A stretch of DNA of 64,000 bases from Pycnococcus provasolii (Eukaryota > Chlorophyta > Pseudoscourfieldiophyceae > Pseudoscourfieldiales): contig CP150564.1 in NCBI GenBank assembly GCA_049487715.1, forward strand, positions 186,001-250,000, written 5' to 3'. How positions within the stretch are numbered: position 1 is the stretch's first letter; each line of letters begins with the position of its first letter. Below, piece by piece: positions 1 through 9,134 of the stretch. A program made the position numbers and the translations under genes. The notes under the pieces are model-generated. The model saw only the letters and a program-made list of their open reading frames with translations. It made no database searches and had not been told where the DNA came from.

Positions 1-583
1 AAGGACTTGTAAAATAACTTTAGTATTGGTCACGAGGGGAGAGAGAGATCCAGTCAGCAAACCTTTTAGGGAGGTACAGGTACCGGGTAAGAATAGTGGT
101 ATATGGGGTGGTCAAACATGCCCCTAGCTCTAACCCTAACCCTAACCCTAACCCTAACCCTAACTGCATCCCCCCCATCCAGGGGGAAACCCTAACCCAA
201 CATCGGCACCCAATGCCCCCAGGTACTTCCTAATGCCCCCCCATGATGATGAAAAACAAACCTGAAACGTTGCCCTCTTGCCCCAAAACGGTTGCCCCAA
301 AAACACCTTGCCCGGTGCACCTCCTTAGTGGTACACACGGTTGCCCCTCCGGCCACCTCCTTGCACACGGTTGCCCCTCCGACTCCGAGTAGGGTAGATA
401 TTCCGAGTATGTACTTCCTCCTTGCACCTATGTACCTGATGATCACGTGGAAGTTGAACGGGGACGCGGCCGGCTCGCCCTCTACAGGTTTGGGTCAGGC
501 ATGTGGTTGTGTCTCGGAGGAACTCTACTCGGCCTGCCCACCTGCCCTCCGGATCGGGAACGAGAAGGCCCCTGTTGTTTCTC
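1..583. other. Upstream spacer with telomere-like and short tandem repeats
   Basis: No convincing gene is seen before the first ATG at 584. The spacer holds a five-unit CCCTAA tract near 131-164, a further AAACCCTAA near 188, and a short minisatellite at about 325-385 in which CACACGGTTGCCCCTCC recurs. Small open frames here overlap on both strands and lack any recognisable pattern. Confidence 0.5.
131..164. repeat. Interstitial telomere-like (CCCTAA)n tract
   Basis: About five and a half perfect CCCTAA units stand in the spacer upstream of the first plus-strand gene. Similar tracts recur in other spacers of the window, so this is an interstitial repeat and not a chromosome end. Confidence 0.85.
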
Positions 584-1222
584 ATGAACATGAACATGAA
601 TGGCCACGGCGGCCTTAACCTTAACGTTCGTGGTGGTGATAATAATCATAAACCTTCGTCGTCTTTTGGGGGCTTATCTTCTCGTGTCTTTTCTTTTTTC
701 AGCACGTCCGTCTTCGTCGTAGTCTTCGTGGTTATTGTACTGGCGATCGTCGTGTTCAGTAGCAGTCTTGTGCGTCTTGCGCCACGAACACACGACGACG
801 CACACGCGCTAGAAATACGCAAGTTTGCTATACAGGCGAAAGAAAGTAGAGACATGTACGAAAAAATTAAACAAACGCTTCTTGACAAAGAAAAAGTCAT
901 ACGCGACCTCGAGGCGCAAGTCGCTATCGCACGGGAAGAAAGAGACCTATTCAAAGACTCGTCACGCGCGAAAGATGACCTCATACGATCAAGGCACGTG
1001 CACAAACTCGCAAACCCGCGACTCGGACGACCTGACAGCTACGAATTCCAAAAGAGAGGAAGGTACGTAGGAGAGGAAACCAGAGCAGGAAGCATCGAAA
1101 TGAGCGCAGCAGGACTTGACAGACACGAAGTCACGGGAGAGAACAGCGGAAGGAGTGCGCTGCGCAACATCCCAAAGTCGTATCGAGGGGACCGAAGTGG
1201 ACGACGGAGGTTGAGACGGTGA
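584..1222 (+). CDS. Small single-pass membrane protein with coiled coil (unknown function)
   Basis: I do not recognise the family. The frame is open from about 503, but the first ATG in frame is at 584, giving 212 residues. Residues about 36-62 form one strongly hydrophobic segment rich in V, I and F, preceded by a polar Asn/Gly-rich head. The rest is a charged, heptad-like region with many E, K, R and Q (about residues 72-130) and then a basic Arg/Gly-rich tail. This predicts a membrane-anchored coiled-coil protein of undecided orientation. The stop lies 149 bases from the convergent SGT1-like stop. It resembles the gene at 7107-7820 in general design only; homology is not shown. Confidence 0.6.
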   Translation: MNMNMNGHGGLNLNVRGGDNNHKPSSSFGGLSSRVFSFFSTSVFVVVFVVIVLAIVVFSSSLVRLAPRTHDDAHALEIRKFAIQAKESRDMYEKIKQTLLDKEKVIRDLEAQVAIAREERDLFKDSSRAKDDLIRSRHVHKLANPRLGRPDSYEFQKRGRYVGEETRAGSIEMSAAGLDRHEVTGENSGRSALRNIPKSYRGDRSGRRRLRR

Positions 1223-1371
1223 CGACGACGCATATGACTTCATGACTGCGCGCGTGATTGCTCGCGCTGACACGAAAAAGAATCAATATTTCAGACGTTT
1301 TCTAAAAATACTTTATCAACGAGTTGCATTTTTTACTTTTGTTTTTTCCTCAAAAAGATGCGGAAGCCACG

Positions 1372-2436
1372 TCAGTCCTCGTCGTAGAGGCTCGTCACGA
1401 AGCCCTTCGGCTTCGGCTTGGACATCTCCGCAGCAGCCTCGGCAGGCAAAGACTGCACCTCGTTCGTCTTAGGCGCATCGGTCGAGCTGTCTCCCGGACC
1501 CTTGAGCGACTTGAGAAGTTGGCGCTGGCTGCGGTCGTGGTGGTCGTCGTACTTAGCCTCCTCGTCGTCATCGTCGCCGTAATTGCCAAACTTCTCCTTC
1601 GGCTTCGGCCTAAGACCGCGCTTTTTGCGCTCCTCGTTCTCCTCCTCCACCTTGCGGCAGTCGTCGAACTCCTTGTTCGCGCTCTCCGACCAGTTGGTTG
1701 TTAGCTGCGTGGAGTTGCTCTGGCACATGGACTTGTTCATCGCGCGCCGGCCATCCTCGTCTTGCTTTCTGTAAATCCACTGGAACCACTTGAACAATTT
1801 CTTGTCCCCGTCCGGCTCGTCGGTGGGCTCGCCGTGGTCGCCGTACTCCTCCTCCGCAATCATCTGCCTCTCCAGAGCCTGCCACTCCTCTTGCGTCTTC
1901 AACCGCCCGATCTGGCCGCTGTAGGCCACCTGGTCCTCCGCCTTGATGGACGCGGGATTTTTCGAGCTCTCGACGCCGTGCTCTGTTCGCAGTGGCGCCT
2001 TCTCAGCAGTCGGCGCATCTTCTTCGTCGTCAACGTCGCCGTCGATCACCTCCACTTCTTCGTCGGCACCTTTGGCAGCCTCCACAGCCGCAGCCGCATC
2101 GGCATCCTTTTTATCCTGTGCCTCCCTTTCTTTTTTGTCTTGGAGCCGCTTCGCCATGCGCAGCTCCTTGGCCCGTTTCCACTTTTCGAGAAGGCCTTTG
2201 TGCTCTTCGGTACCTTCTGGGAAGTGGTGTAACGCCTCCTCGAAGCACTTCACCATACCCTCGTAGTCTGCCAGTGACTCGCGTACGACTCCGAGGTTAT
2301 TCCATATTTCCGCGAGGTTAGGTGCAAGGCGCGAGCACCGATAGAACAAGTCATCCGCCTCCAGCTTGCGGCCGGCCGCGTATGCCTGCGACGCCGACGC
2401 GAACATGCCCTTCAGCATGTCCAGGCCCGTCGCCAT
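1372..2436 (-). CDS. SGT1: SGT1-like HSP90 co-chaperone (TPR + SGS, no CS domain seen)
   Basis: The frame is open from 2526 but starts there with TTG; the first ATG is at 2436, giving 354 residues. Residues about 11-75 form a TPR-type helical repeat region. An acidic linker follows at about 115-145. Residues about 175-290 match the SGS domain of SGT1: a basic/EEW segment, then WIYRKQDEDGRRAMNKS, then a QLTTNW motif, which in SGT1 proteins reads as an IYADADEDTRRAM-like core followed by LSTNW. SGT1 normally has TPR, CS and SGS domains; the CS domain that binds HSP90 is not recognisable between TPR and SGS. In plants and fungi SGT1 links HSP90 to SCF ubiquitin ligases and kinetochore or NLR assembly. 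The short length and missing CS suggest a divergent paralogue. It is convergent with the gene ending at 1222. Confidence 0.72.
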   Translation of the reverse strand: MATGLDMLKGMFASASQAYAAGRKLEADDLFYRCSRLAPNLAEIWNNLGVVRESLADYEGMVKCFEEALHHFPEGTEEHKGLLEKWKRAKELRMAKRLQDKKEREAQDKKDADAAAAVEAAKGADEEVEVIDGDVDDEEDAPTAEKAPLRTEHGVESSKNPASIKAEDQVAYSGQIGRLKTQEEWQALERQMIAEEEYGDHGEPTDEPDGDKKLFKWFQWIYRKQDEDGRRAMNKSMCQSNSTQLTTNWSESANKEFDDCRKVEEENEERKKRGLRPKPKEKFGNYGDDDDEEAKYDDHHDRSQRQLLKSLKGPGDSSTDAPKTNEVQSLPAEAAAEMSKPKPKGFVTSLYDED

Positions 2437-2976
2437 CGCAACAGACGATGGGACTGATGGGACGCCGAAGTTCAACTCAACGAGACCAAGTTGGTTCGGA
2501 ATTCTGGAAGCGTCGAATTCATCCAACTGGAAACCAATTGAAACGAAACCCCCAATCTGCCAAGGAAATCAGCGATCGATCATCCACCTCCTCCCTCATT
2601 TCTAGAACTCCCTCATGGCTTGAATCATGGGGAGGCTCACGTTGGCGAAGGCTCACCATGCTGACCCCAAAAGAATCTGAGCCCTACCACCCTATAACAC
2701 ACACGCGTTTGGTTGGTTGGTGGGTTGGTTGGTTGGGTCACAGTGGTTCCAAATGTCACCCTGAAGTATCCTATAAGTGACTGAACTGACTTCGAAGACG
2801 GAGCTGTGTACAGTAAAGTTTTGTATTATGTATTATGCACAGCGAGTGACCAACTATCCTTAACTAGTCTTGTAACAAAAGATTTATCATTAGGTAACTG
2901 TAACTTTAGTTTGTCCATGGAGAATGAATCATTACGGTTATTATAGGTATCTTAGGGTTGGAATATCTTTATCTTT
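2437..2976. other. Spacer between SGT1-like gene and K+ channel
   Basis: This 540-base stretch should hold the promoter of the minus-strand SGT1-like gene and the 3' end of the minus-strand channel gene. It has a GGTT-rich microsatellite at about 2708-2738. No further gene is supported. Confidence 0.5.
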
Positions 2977-5847
2977 TTAAAATCGAGCACCCTTGAACTG
3001 CGCACGACGCGCGGTGGATGGCGTTCCTGGTTGCGACATACCACCGCCTGATCTCGTGCCGCCATTCGCAGACATGTTCGCCTGAGATGTCGAGTCGATC
3101 GTCGATTCCAGCGTACTCAATCGGCCCATAATGTCCGTGCGCAACTTTTTGATCTGCATATCCAGCTTGGCATTCGCTTTCAGCCGACCGTTGTCAATGC
3201 GATGAATAAGATTGTTTTCAAGATCCTCGATGCGACCAACCAATTCGCCCATGACCGAAACGAAGTGGTGCACGTCATCGGGCTTGTGCGCATCCGGACT
3301 ACCTTCTCTTGGATGCTCTCGCTCGAGAACAGAAGAAGAAGAAGCTGTAGAACCAGACCTCATTCGAGTGCCATACCGGCCCACAATGCGCCCTCGTCTT
3401 GCGCCCATCTGTCCCTGTCCACCAAAAGAAGATTCGACTGACACATTCGCCTCGTTCTGCACCGCTTCAGCAGATAAACCACCAAGCCGACTTTCCATCT
3501 CCATGTGGGACCTCATCGCTTCCTCCAATTCACGATTCTCCTGCTCTCGAGCCTCCTTCATCTGCAATCGCATAACCGTTATCTTTCTTCGAGCGAGCCA
3601 AGTCCTGCCAACGCGCTGCATGATGCATGCCGCACGATTTGCTGCAGTGATCGCCTCTGGTCCCATGTTGAACAATAGGATTGTGTCGTAGTAGGGCTTG
3701 AGCTTGTTGTAGTACATGTTCACAAGTAGGCCGCAGCCACCCCCGAACATCTCGTCCGCCGTCATGGCCGGACTTGTAAGGCGTCTTAAAGCGCGAGTGT
3801 AGGCGCGGACGTGCATCCGAAACATAAACTTCACCGCAACGACGCGAACCATTGCAGCCTGGGCAGGATACTCGTCCGTGATCTGCAGCATACGATCGCG
3901 ATCAATCTGGAATGTTTCGACGAATGTGAGCGTGATCAGGCGATAGAGGTGCGCGCGCCTGGAGTGCAGGGCGTCAAGACCGAGGAATTTGCCAACGCCG
4001 TATATGATGCCGTGGCTCGCCGCAAGTCCCTTTTTGATGATGTACAGATTTTGACTTGGCGCATACTCGCGGATGATGGTTTCCGACGGAGCAAACGTCT
4101 GCGCCTGCATGATGTTTGACAGCCTCAGCACGTATCTTTCAGGTGCATAGCGCAGGAATGGCACGTTTAACACACTTCGAAGATGGCTGTGCATCACAAC
4201 CTCTGCTCGTAGCGCTGGCGTGAGATGCATAAGAACGTGTTGGTAGTTGCTAAGAGTTCGATTCGCGCGCTTGTAGCGAATGTAATTTCGCAGCCGAATG
4301 CGAAGGTCGTGGGGCAGGGCAGCCTCCTCGCTGTAGCTGTTCACCCTGTCCATAGTGTCGTAGAACTCCGTGTTTTGTTCATCCAGCTGCGTGATGATGC
4401 CGCAGATAGCTCCTACAACGTATGCGAAGATGGATGCGCCAACCAGCTGTGCAAGGGTACCATAGATGCGCTCGACCGTTGTAACGGGCGTGATGTCGCC
4501 ATACCCAATCGTGGACATCGTTGTCATACCCCAGTAAAATGATGTCACGTAGCGGTCGAACGGCGAGCGGTTCGTGTAGAAATCACTGTTATCCGCCTCG
4601 ATGCGGGCGATCCAGCTATCGGTTTCCGCGTTTTCCTGCAGGTCAGCCACGAGCATGAATCCGCAGGCCATCCAGTGGGCGATGGCAATCGTGAAGACGG
4701 TGAACTTGATGAGCGAAAAGGCTGCGTAGTTGATGGACAAACTCGACTCCCATCTGCGAAAGACGGAGGAAGCGCGAATGATACGAAGCAGCTTGAACAG
4801 CCGAAAGAGACGCAGCAATCTGACGACACGCAGCTTGTGGATTACCTTGCTTAGCTGAGAGCTCTCGTCGCTTCGCGCCTCAATCACGAATATGTCGAAG
4901 GGGAAGACCGACAGAAAGTCGGGTACGAGCCAATAGGTGCAGTAGTTCCTTAAGATGATGCCAAGATCGTACACGTACGTCTTTTTCTTCGGGTCGAGGT
5001 AAGCGAGGCGACATTGCACCGTCATGTCGATGAGAAAGTACACCGACGCGAGCTGGTTCAGAACGAACAGCGCGTCGTAGTGGGGCTGCAGGAATGCCAC
5101 TTCGTACGGCGTCATGATAATCGTGTACACGAGCAGCAACGTCATGCCGAGGTCCCACTTCTGCACCCACGGCTTGCGCGGCGAAAGCACCCACGGATTT
5201 CTTTTCATTTTCTCAATCTTCCTGCGCTGCGAAATCGAGGAGTCGGGGTTTCGGAACAGCCCTTCAATGGCGCGCGAACTCCACTTAGCACTCGCAACCT
5301 TCTTCCACTTGCCGATGCCGTCCCGTCGGCCCGACGACGGCGGCGTGGACATGTCTCGCGACAACTCGCTTTGCACGGTGTTCGCAAAGATCTTCATTTC
5401 CGGCGTCGGCTCGATTGTGGGAAGCGAATTGCGGTGTTGTGCTGCGGGCGGCGTGCCGTCATATGTTGGGAGGACCTTGTTGTGCGCGAGTGTTTTGGCG
5501 TCGTTGGTGGCATCGGTCACCAAGTTGTCAGTCGATGGTGCAGGGGGCGGCGTAGCTGCTTCTTCCTCTGCAGGCGGATTTGGCGTCGGCGTCGGCGTCG
5601 GCATCCGCGTCGGTTCTCTTGGCGGCGGCAGCTCGCCAATTTCGTCGACTTCTTCTTCTTCTTCTGGAGGTGGTTGTGATGGTAGTGGTGCGGGTGCCTC
5701 GGTAACGTCCGCAGGCGGCGGCGTCGGTTCTTCTGCTGCTTCTGCTGCCGAAGAGGAGCTGGCAGCGGCAATGTTGTCGTCATCTGTCGCCCCATTTTCA
5801 GAAGTCGTTTGTTCGTTTGTTGTTGACGTCGGTTCGTCGTCGGCCAT
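2977..5847 (-). CDS. Voltage-gated K+ channel of the CNG/HCN/EAG/KAT superfamily with IQ-like motif
   Basis: The ATG at 5847 has a good context (CCAAAATGGCC) and gives 956 residues; the open frame runs 40 codons further upstream. Residues 1-190 are acidic and Pro/Ser-rich. S1 to S6 lie at about 235-490: the S4 segment VVRLLRLFRLFKLLRIIR shows regularly spaced Arg/Lys voltage-sensor charges, and the pore loop has STIGYGD, the K+ selectivity filter. A C-linker and a cyclic-nucleotide-binding-type beta-roll follow (about 500-700). Near 740-760 is an IQ-like motif (RAACIMQRVGRTWLARRK), a possible calmodulin site, then a Glu/Gln-rich coiled coil and a disordered tail. The GYGD filter favours K+ selectivity over mixed cation conduction. 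Whether the beta-roll binds cyclic nucleotides is uncertain, because the usual phosphate-cassette consensus is not evident. Confidence 0.85.
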   Translation of the reverse strand: MADDEPTSTTNEQTTSENGATDDDNIAAASSSSAAEAAEEPTPPPADVTEAPAPLPSQPPPEEEEEVDEIGELPPPREPTRMPTPTPTPNPPAEEEAATPPPAPSTDNLVTDATNDAKTLAHNKVLPTYDGTPPAAQHRNSLPTIEPTPEMKIFANTVQSELSRDMSTPPSSGRRDGIGKWKKVASAKWSSRAIEGLFRNPDSSISQRRKIEKMKRNPWVLSPRKPWVQKWDLGMTLLLVYTIIMTPYEVAFLQPHYDALFVLNQLASVYFLIDMTVQCRLAYLDPKKKTYVYDLGIILRNYCTYWLVPDFLSVFPFDIFVIEARSDESSQLSKVIHKLRVVRLLRLFRLFKLLRIIRASSVFRRWESSLSINYAAFSLIKFTVFTIAIAHWMACGFMLVADLQENAETDSWIARIEADNSDFYTNRSPFDRYVTSFYWGMTTMSTIGYGDITPVTTVERIYGTLAQLVGASIFAYVVGAICGIITQLDEQNTEFYDTMDRVNSYSEEAALPHDLRIRLRNYIRYKRANRTLSNYQHVLMHLTPALRAEVVMHSHLRSVLNVPFLRYAPERYVLRLSNIMQAQTFAPSETIIREYAPSQNLYIIKKGLAASHGIIYGVGKFLGLDALHSRRAHLYRLITLTFVETFQIDRDRMLQITDEYPAQAAMVRVVAVKFMFRMHVRAYTRALRRLTSPAMTADEMFGGGCGLLVNMYYNKLKPYYDTILLFNMGPEAITAANRAACIMQRVGRTWLARRKITVMRLQMKEAREQENRELEEAMRSHMEMESRLGGLSAEAVQNEANVSVESSFGGQGQMGARRGRIVGRYGTRMRSGSTASSSSVLEREHPREGSPDAHKPDDVHHFVSVMGELVGRIEDLENNLIHRIDNGRLKANAKLDMQIKKLRTDIMGRLSTLESTIDSTSQANMSANGGTRSGGGMSQPGTPSTARRAQFKGARF

Positions 5848-7106
5848 TTTGGCTTTGGTTTGGAACGGCGACGAGCCGCTGAACGAGCTAAATGAGAGGA
5901 ACGAGCTGAAGAGTGTATTGCACCGCCTTGCAAGTGAAGTCCAGGCCTGCTCTGACTCACTCAGCACTCACTCACTCGCACTCGCTTGCCAAAAGCTGTG
6001 CAAGGTACACGGGCAGGCGTGCGAGGTACCGTAAAGGTATGAGATGTGTTTGTGGCCACTTAAGACTATTGAAGAAATACCTTGAGATAGAGTCTGACGC
6101 GAGTCTCGACGCGACGAACGACGAACTTGTCACCCACCACACGCAGTCACTCACTCACGCACACGCCTAAAGGTGGCTGACCGACGCTGACGACGAGCAC
6201 GAGCACAGCCTGCTATCTTAGTGACGGCCGATGTCGGAGGATTCTGGCCAGCCACGGTGGTTCGCGTGGTGTGGTGTCGTGCGGTGTGGTGCGAGGAGCC
6301 TCCGCCAAAAGTTGCACTTCACTTCACGCCTCAAACTCGGTCGGTTCGGCCCATCGCAATCACTCGAGCTCTCGATCCTCGGAGCCCTAATACCCTAACT
6401 TACAGTAACACTGCTGAGACCGGTTCGTTCTACAGTATGTGCCGTGCCACTGTGCCACTGTGCCACTGTGCCACACAACCAACCTGACCATGACCATTAC
6501 CACCTGTCACTCCTCAGGCCATCACGCCCTTTCCGGTCGCCTTTACCCACACGGTAAAACGGTAAAACGGTACATACAGCAGTCCTTAGACTAGAATAGG
6601 GTGGCCGCTCGACGCCGGTGCTCGACCAGCCAACTTGCTCGACCAGCCAGCTACATAGCGCATTGCGTTTGTTCCGGGTGTTGATAGACTATGTATCACG
6701 TCTATCACGGTGCCTGACCACAGTGGAACCACTCCCTCGACCCTCGGCCTGAACGAACACGAAAGGCACGAAGGCCCTTGCATTCTTGCAACTTGCAAGC
6801 GCCAAGCGGCCTCGCCCGACGCTCGTAACCTTAGGAAGGAGTGGTAGGAAGCTAGGCTAAGCATGTTTTGAGGGCCATAAGAAGCACATGGCAACCCCTC
6901 CGGAGCCCTCCTCCTTCCCTAAAGGTACGATAATACCGAAGTAGCCCTACCAACACCCGGGTAACCCTAACCCTAACCCTAACCCTAACCCTAACCCCTC
7001 CTCCCGATTAGGGTTAGGGTTACGCAACTCCCCCCCCCCTCGGGCTCGGGCCTCCCTTGGGGCTCGGTTTGTCCCCCCATGCAACGTTCCCTCTTGCCCA
7101 ACCAAC
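5848..7106. other. 1.26-kb divergent spacer with inverted telomere-like repeats
   Basis: This lies between the divergently transcribed channel gene and the plus-strand gene at 7107, so it probably contains both promoters. It has GCCACTGTGCC triplications near 6444-6475, GGTAAAACGGTAAAACGG near 6555, and a back-to-back telomere-like repeat at 6961-7022. No coding region is convincing. Confidence 0.5.
6961..7022. repeat. Inverted telomere-like repeat: (CCCTAA)n facing (TTAGGG)n
   Basis: Six CCCTAA units (about 6963-6996) are followed after a short CCTCCTCCCGA spacer by TTAGGGTTAGGGTTA (about 7008-7022). The two arms are complementary and could form a hairpin. It sits about 85 bases before the ATG at 7107. 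Confidence 0.85.
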
Positions 7107-7820
7107 ATGGCGGCTCCAACATGCTCAGCCTCTGCCTGTGCGTGTGCACAGCGTCAACGTCAACGGCACCCTTATCCTTACCGTCGTGCTCGTGGTGGTG
7201 CTCGTGGTGGTTTTGGCTCTCCTCATATGGTGCGTCGTGATGTTTCTCTTTCTCGAGATTCTTCCCATAGTGTGGGAACCCACGCCTGCCAGGGAGGAGA
7301 ACCCAACCCTGGAGGGAACTCCATTAGGCCCGCGGAGTGGTGGAAGCTCTCGGATGATTATGCAACAGCGTTGGTGCTGTGCGACGAACTTAGAAGCAAG
7401 CACCGCGAGGCGTCGTACTTGGTACGCACTTTACGCACGTCCGTCGACGGGTGTGCCTCAGACATGGTCGACGGACTAGGCGGAGACGAACGCGACAAAC
7501 GTAGACGGAGCCAAGAAGCGGAGAGACTCAGAGAACACACAAAAGCAGTCTCGCACGCAGCCGCTATCGCGTACTCCGACTTCTCAGATACGAGAGGCGA
7601 ATCGCCACTTCCTGCCGTCGCAGCTGCGGCGTGCGTCGTCGAAGAGGCTAGACGGAGAAGCGACTCCGCGAACGACGAACCACCGACCGTCTCCGCTTTG
7701 CTCGCAATCGTCAGCGAAGAGGCGGCAGCTCTCCGAGATGCGGAAGAGGCTCTTGCAAGAGCTCGAGCGTGCGGAAGGATGTTCGACGCCGTCGCGAAGG
7801 CGGCACTCGTGCAAGACTAA
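7107..7820 (+). CDS. Hypothetical coiled-coil protein (possible alternative N-terminus with membrane segment)
   Basis: The frame from the ATG at 7107 gives 237 residues with a basic Arg/Gly-rich head and, from about residue 75, a charged Ala/Glu/Arg-rich helical region of coiled-coil type. I do not recognise the family. In the +1-related frame over 7165-7270 the DNA encodes a strongly hydrophobic V/L/I/F run typical of a membrane span. A GTGCGT...CCCATAG stretch at 7230-7270 (41 bases) would, if spliced, join that hydrophobic frame exactly to the coiled-coil frame. However, no ATG precedes the hydrophobic segment in its own frame, so the simple frame is annotated. The stop is 102 bases from the convergent SBPase stop. 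Confidence 0.5.
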   Translation: MAAPTCSASACACAQRQRQRHPYPYRRARGGARGGFGSPHMVRRDVSLSRDSSHSVGTHACQGGEPNPGGNSIRPAEWWKLSDDYATALVLCDELRSKHREASYLVRTLRTSVDGCASDMVDGLGGDERDKRRRSQEAERLREHTKAVSHAAAIAYSDFSDTRGESPLPAVAAAACVVEEARRRSDSANDEPPTVSALLAIVSEEAAALRDAEEALARARACGRMFDAVAKAALVQD

Positions 7821-7922
7821 GTTGAAACTCATACAGTAAATTTTCGCTTTTTGTTTTTGTTTGTTCTTTTCTCAAAAATATCGATGTTACCTATTTTCCA
7901 AACCAAACAAAATTTCCTAGGC

Positions 7923-9134
7923 TTACTCGACCATGCAGATCATCTCGTTGAAGCGGTCAACCTCCTTGCTGCTGCCGATGCACAGCGCGGTGCGCTGGTC
8001 CACCTGGTTAATCTGCACGTCAAGCACGCTTCCACCCGAGACGCCGTCCGACGTCTTTCCTCCAGCCATCTCGACGAGAAGTCCGAACGGCGCCGCCTCG
8101 AAAGCAAGACGAAGCTTCGCCGGCGAGCTGTCTGACGTGGGGTTGCTGAACACTCCCTGCTGCTTCGTGAACTGCTGGTACACGTCCGGCACCAGTCCTC
8201 CGCTGTAGCGAAGCGTGTACTTCTCCTGCATGTAGTAATCGACGAGCTTCTTGTAGCCCTCCACCTCCTTGGTGGCGCGAAGGTTCGCCGGCGCGAAGAT
8301 CTTGCACTCCTCGCTGATGGTGATCTGGCTGCGGCTGCAGATCCACGGCGCGAACGTTCCGTCGGCGAGCTGGCATCCCTCGGGAGTGCAACCGTACGAG
8401 AACTCGTACACGCCGTCGTCGAGCCCAACGAGCACCGTCGTGCGCGGTCCGTACAGCGCGATGAGCGACGTCACCTGGTCGCGTCCCGTCGCGCCGATGA
8501 GTCCGTCGTCGCCGGATCCGGACTTGGATCCCCAGACACCGATCATCGTGCCGACAGCCCAGTTGTTGTCGACGATGGACGAGCCGTCGAGCGGGTCCCA
8601 GCAGACGGTGTACTCACCGTTGGGGTTGCACGGCTTCACCTCCGGCTCCTCCTCGGACGCGCCAAACGCGACGGTCGACGACTCGCGGCACTTGTTCCAC
8701 ATGATCTCGTCGGCGATGACGTCAACGGAGAGCTGAGCGTCTCCGAAGGTGTTTGAGGATCCCTCGACGGTCACGAGGGCGGAGCGCAGCGCCTCGGTGA
8801 TGTCGGCGATGGCGTCGAGCATCTCCACGATGAGCGTACGCATCTGCGTGTCCGCACACTTCGTTCCGAGCACGACTTCCAGCGAGTCATACGAGTCCTG
8901 CTTTTCGGTCGTCGTGTAGAAGGAGGTGGAGCTGGCCCCGTATTCGTCACCACCGAAAACGCGAACGTCACCACGCACACCACTCTTCGACGAGGACTTC
9001 GCCGAGGAGGTGGAGCGAGGCACGGACGACGCCGACGCACGAGCCACCGCCGAGGAGGCACGGGCAGGGCGCACACACACCTTCGAGGATGACTTCACAG
9101 ACTTCACAGACTTCATGGACGAGGAGAGCATCAT
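7923..9134 (-). CDS. SBP: Sedoheptulose-1,7-bisphosphatase, plastid-targeted type
   Basis: The product is 403 residues. Residues 1-55 are rich in Ser, Ala, Lys and Arg with few acidic residues, like a chloroplast transit peptide. The mature part follows the SBPase/FBPase metal-dependent sugar phosphatase pattern: FGDAQLSVDVIADE, the metal-binding DPLDGSSIVDNNW (about 170-182), YGPRTT, NLRATKEVEG, EKYTLRYSGGLVPDV and a C-terminal GLLVEMAGGKTSDG. The TLRYSGGLVPDV pattern fits SBPase better than FBPase. SBPase removes the 1-phosphate from sedoheptulose-1,7-bisphosphate in the Calvin cycle. The thioredoxin-regulated CGGTAC cysteine pair of land-plant SBPase is not present: the position just before FGDAQLSVD reads VEGSSNT. 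Redox control by that pair is therefore unlikely here. Confidence 0.88.
   Translation of the reverse strand: MMLSSSMKSVKSVKSSSKVCVRPARASSAVARASASSVPRSTSSAKSSSKSGVRGDVRVFGGDEYGASSTSFYTTTEKQDSYDSLEVVLGTKCADTQMRTLIVEMLDAIADITEALRSALVTVEGSSNTFGDAQLSVDVIADEIMWNKCRESSTVAFGASEEEPEVKPCNPNGEYTVCWDPLDGSSIVDNNWAVGTMIGVWGSKSGSGDDGLIGATGRDQVTSLIALYGPRTTVLVGLDDGVYEFSYGCTPEGCQLADGTFAPWICSRSQITISEECKIFAPANLRATKEVEGYKKLVDYYMQEKYTLRYSGGLVPDVYQQFTKQQGVFSNPTSDSSPAKLRLAFEAAPFGLLVEMAGGKTSDGVSGGSVLDVQINQVDQRTALCIGSSKEVDRFNEMICMVE

Noticed and set aside
1-200. CCCTAA repeat as evidence that the window starts near a chromosome end
   Set aside because: Similar short tracts are spread over the whole window in both orientations between normal genes.
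5114-6034. Plus-strand frame opposite the channel N-terminus
   Set aside because: Gly/Ser/Val-rich mirror of the Pro/Glu-rich N-terminal region of the channel.
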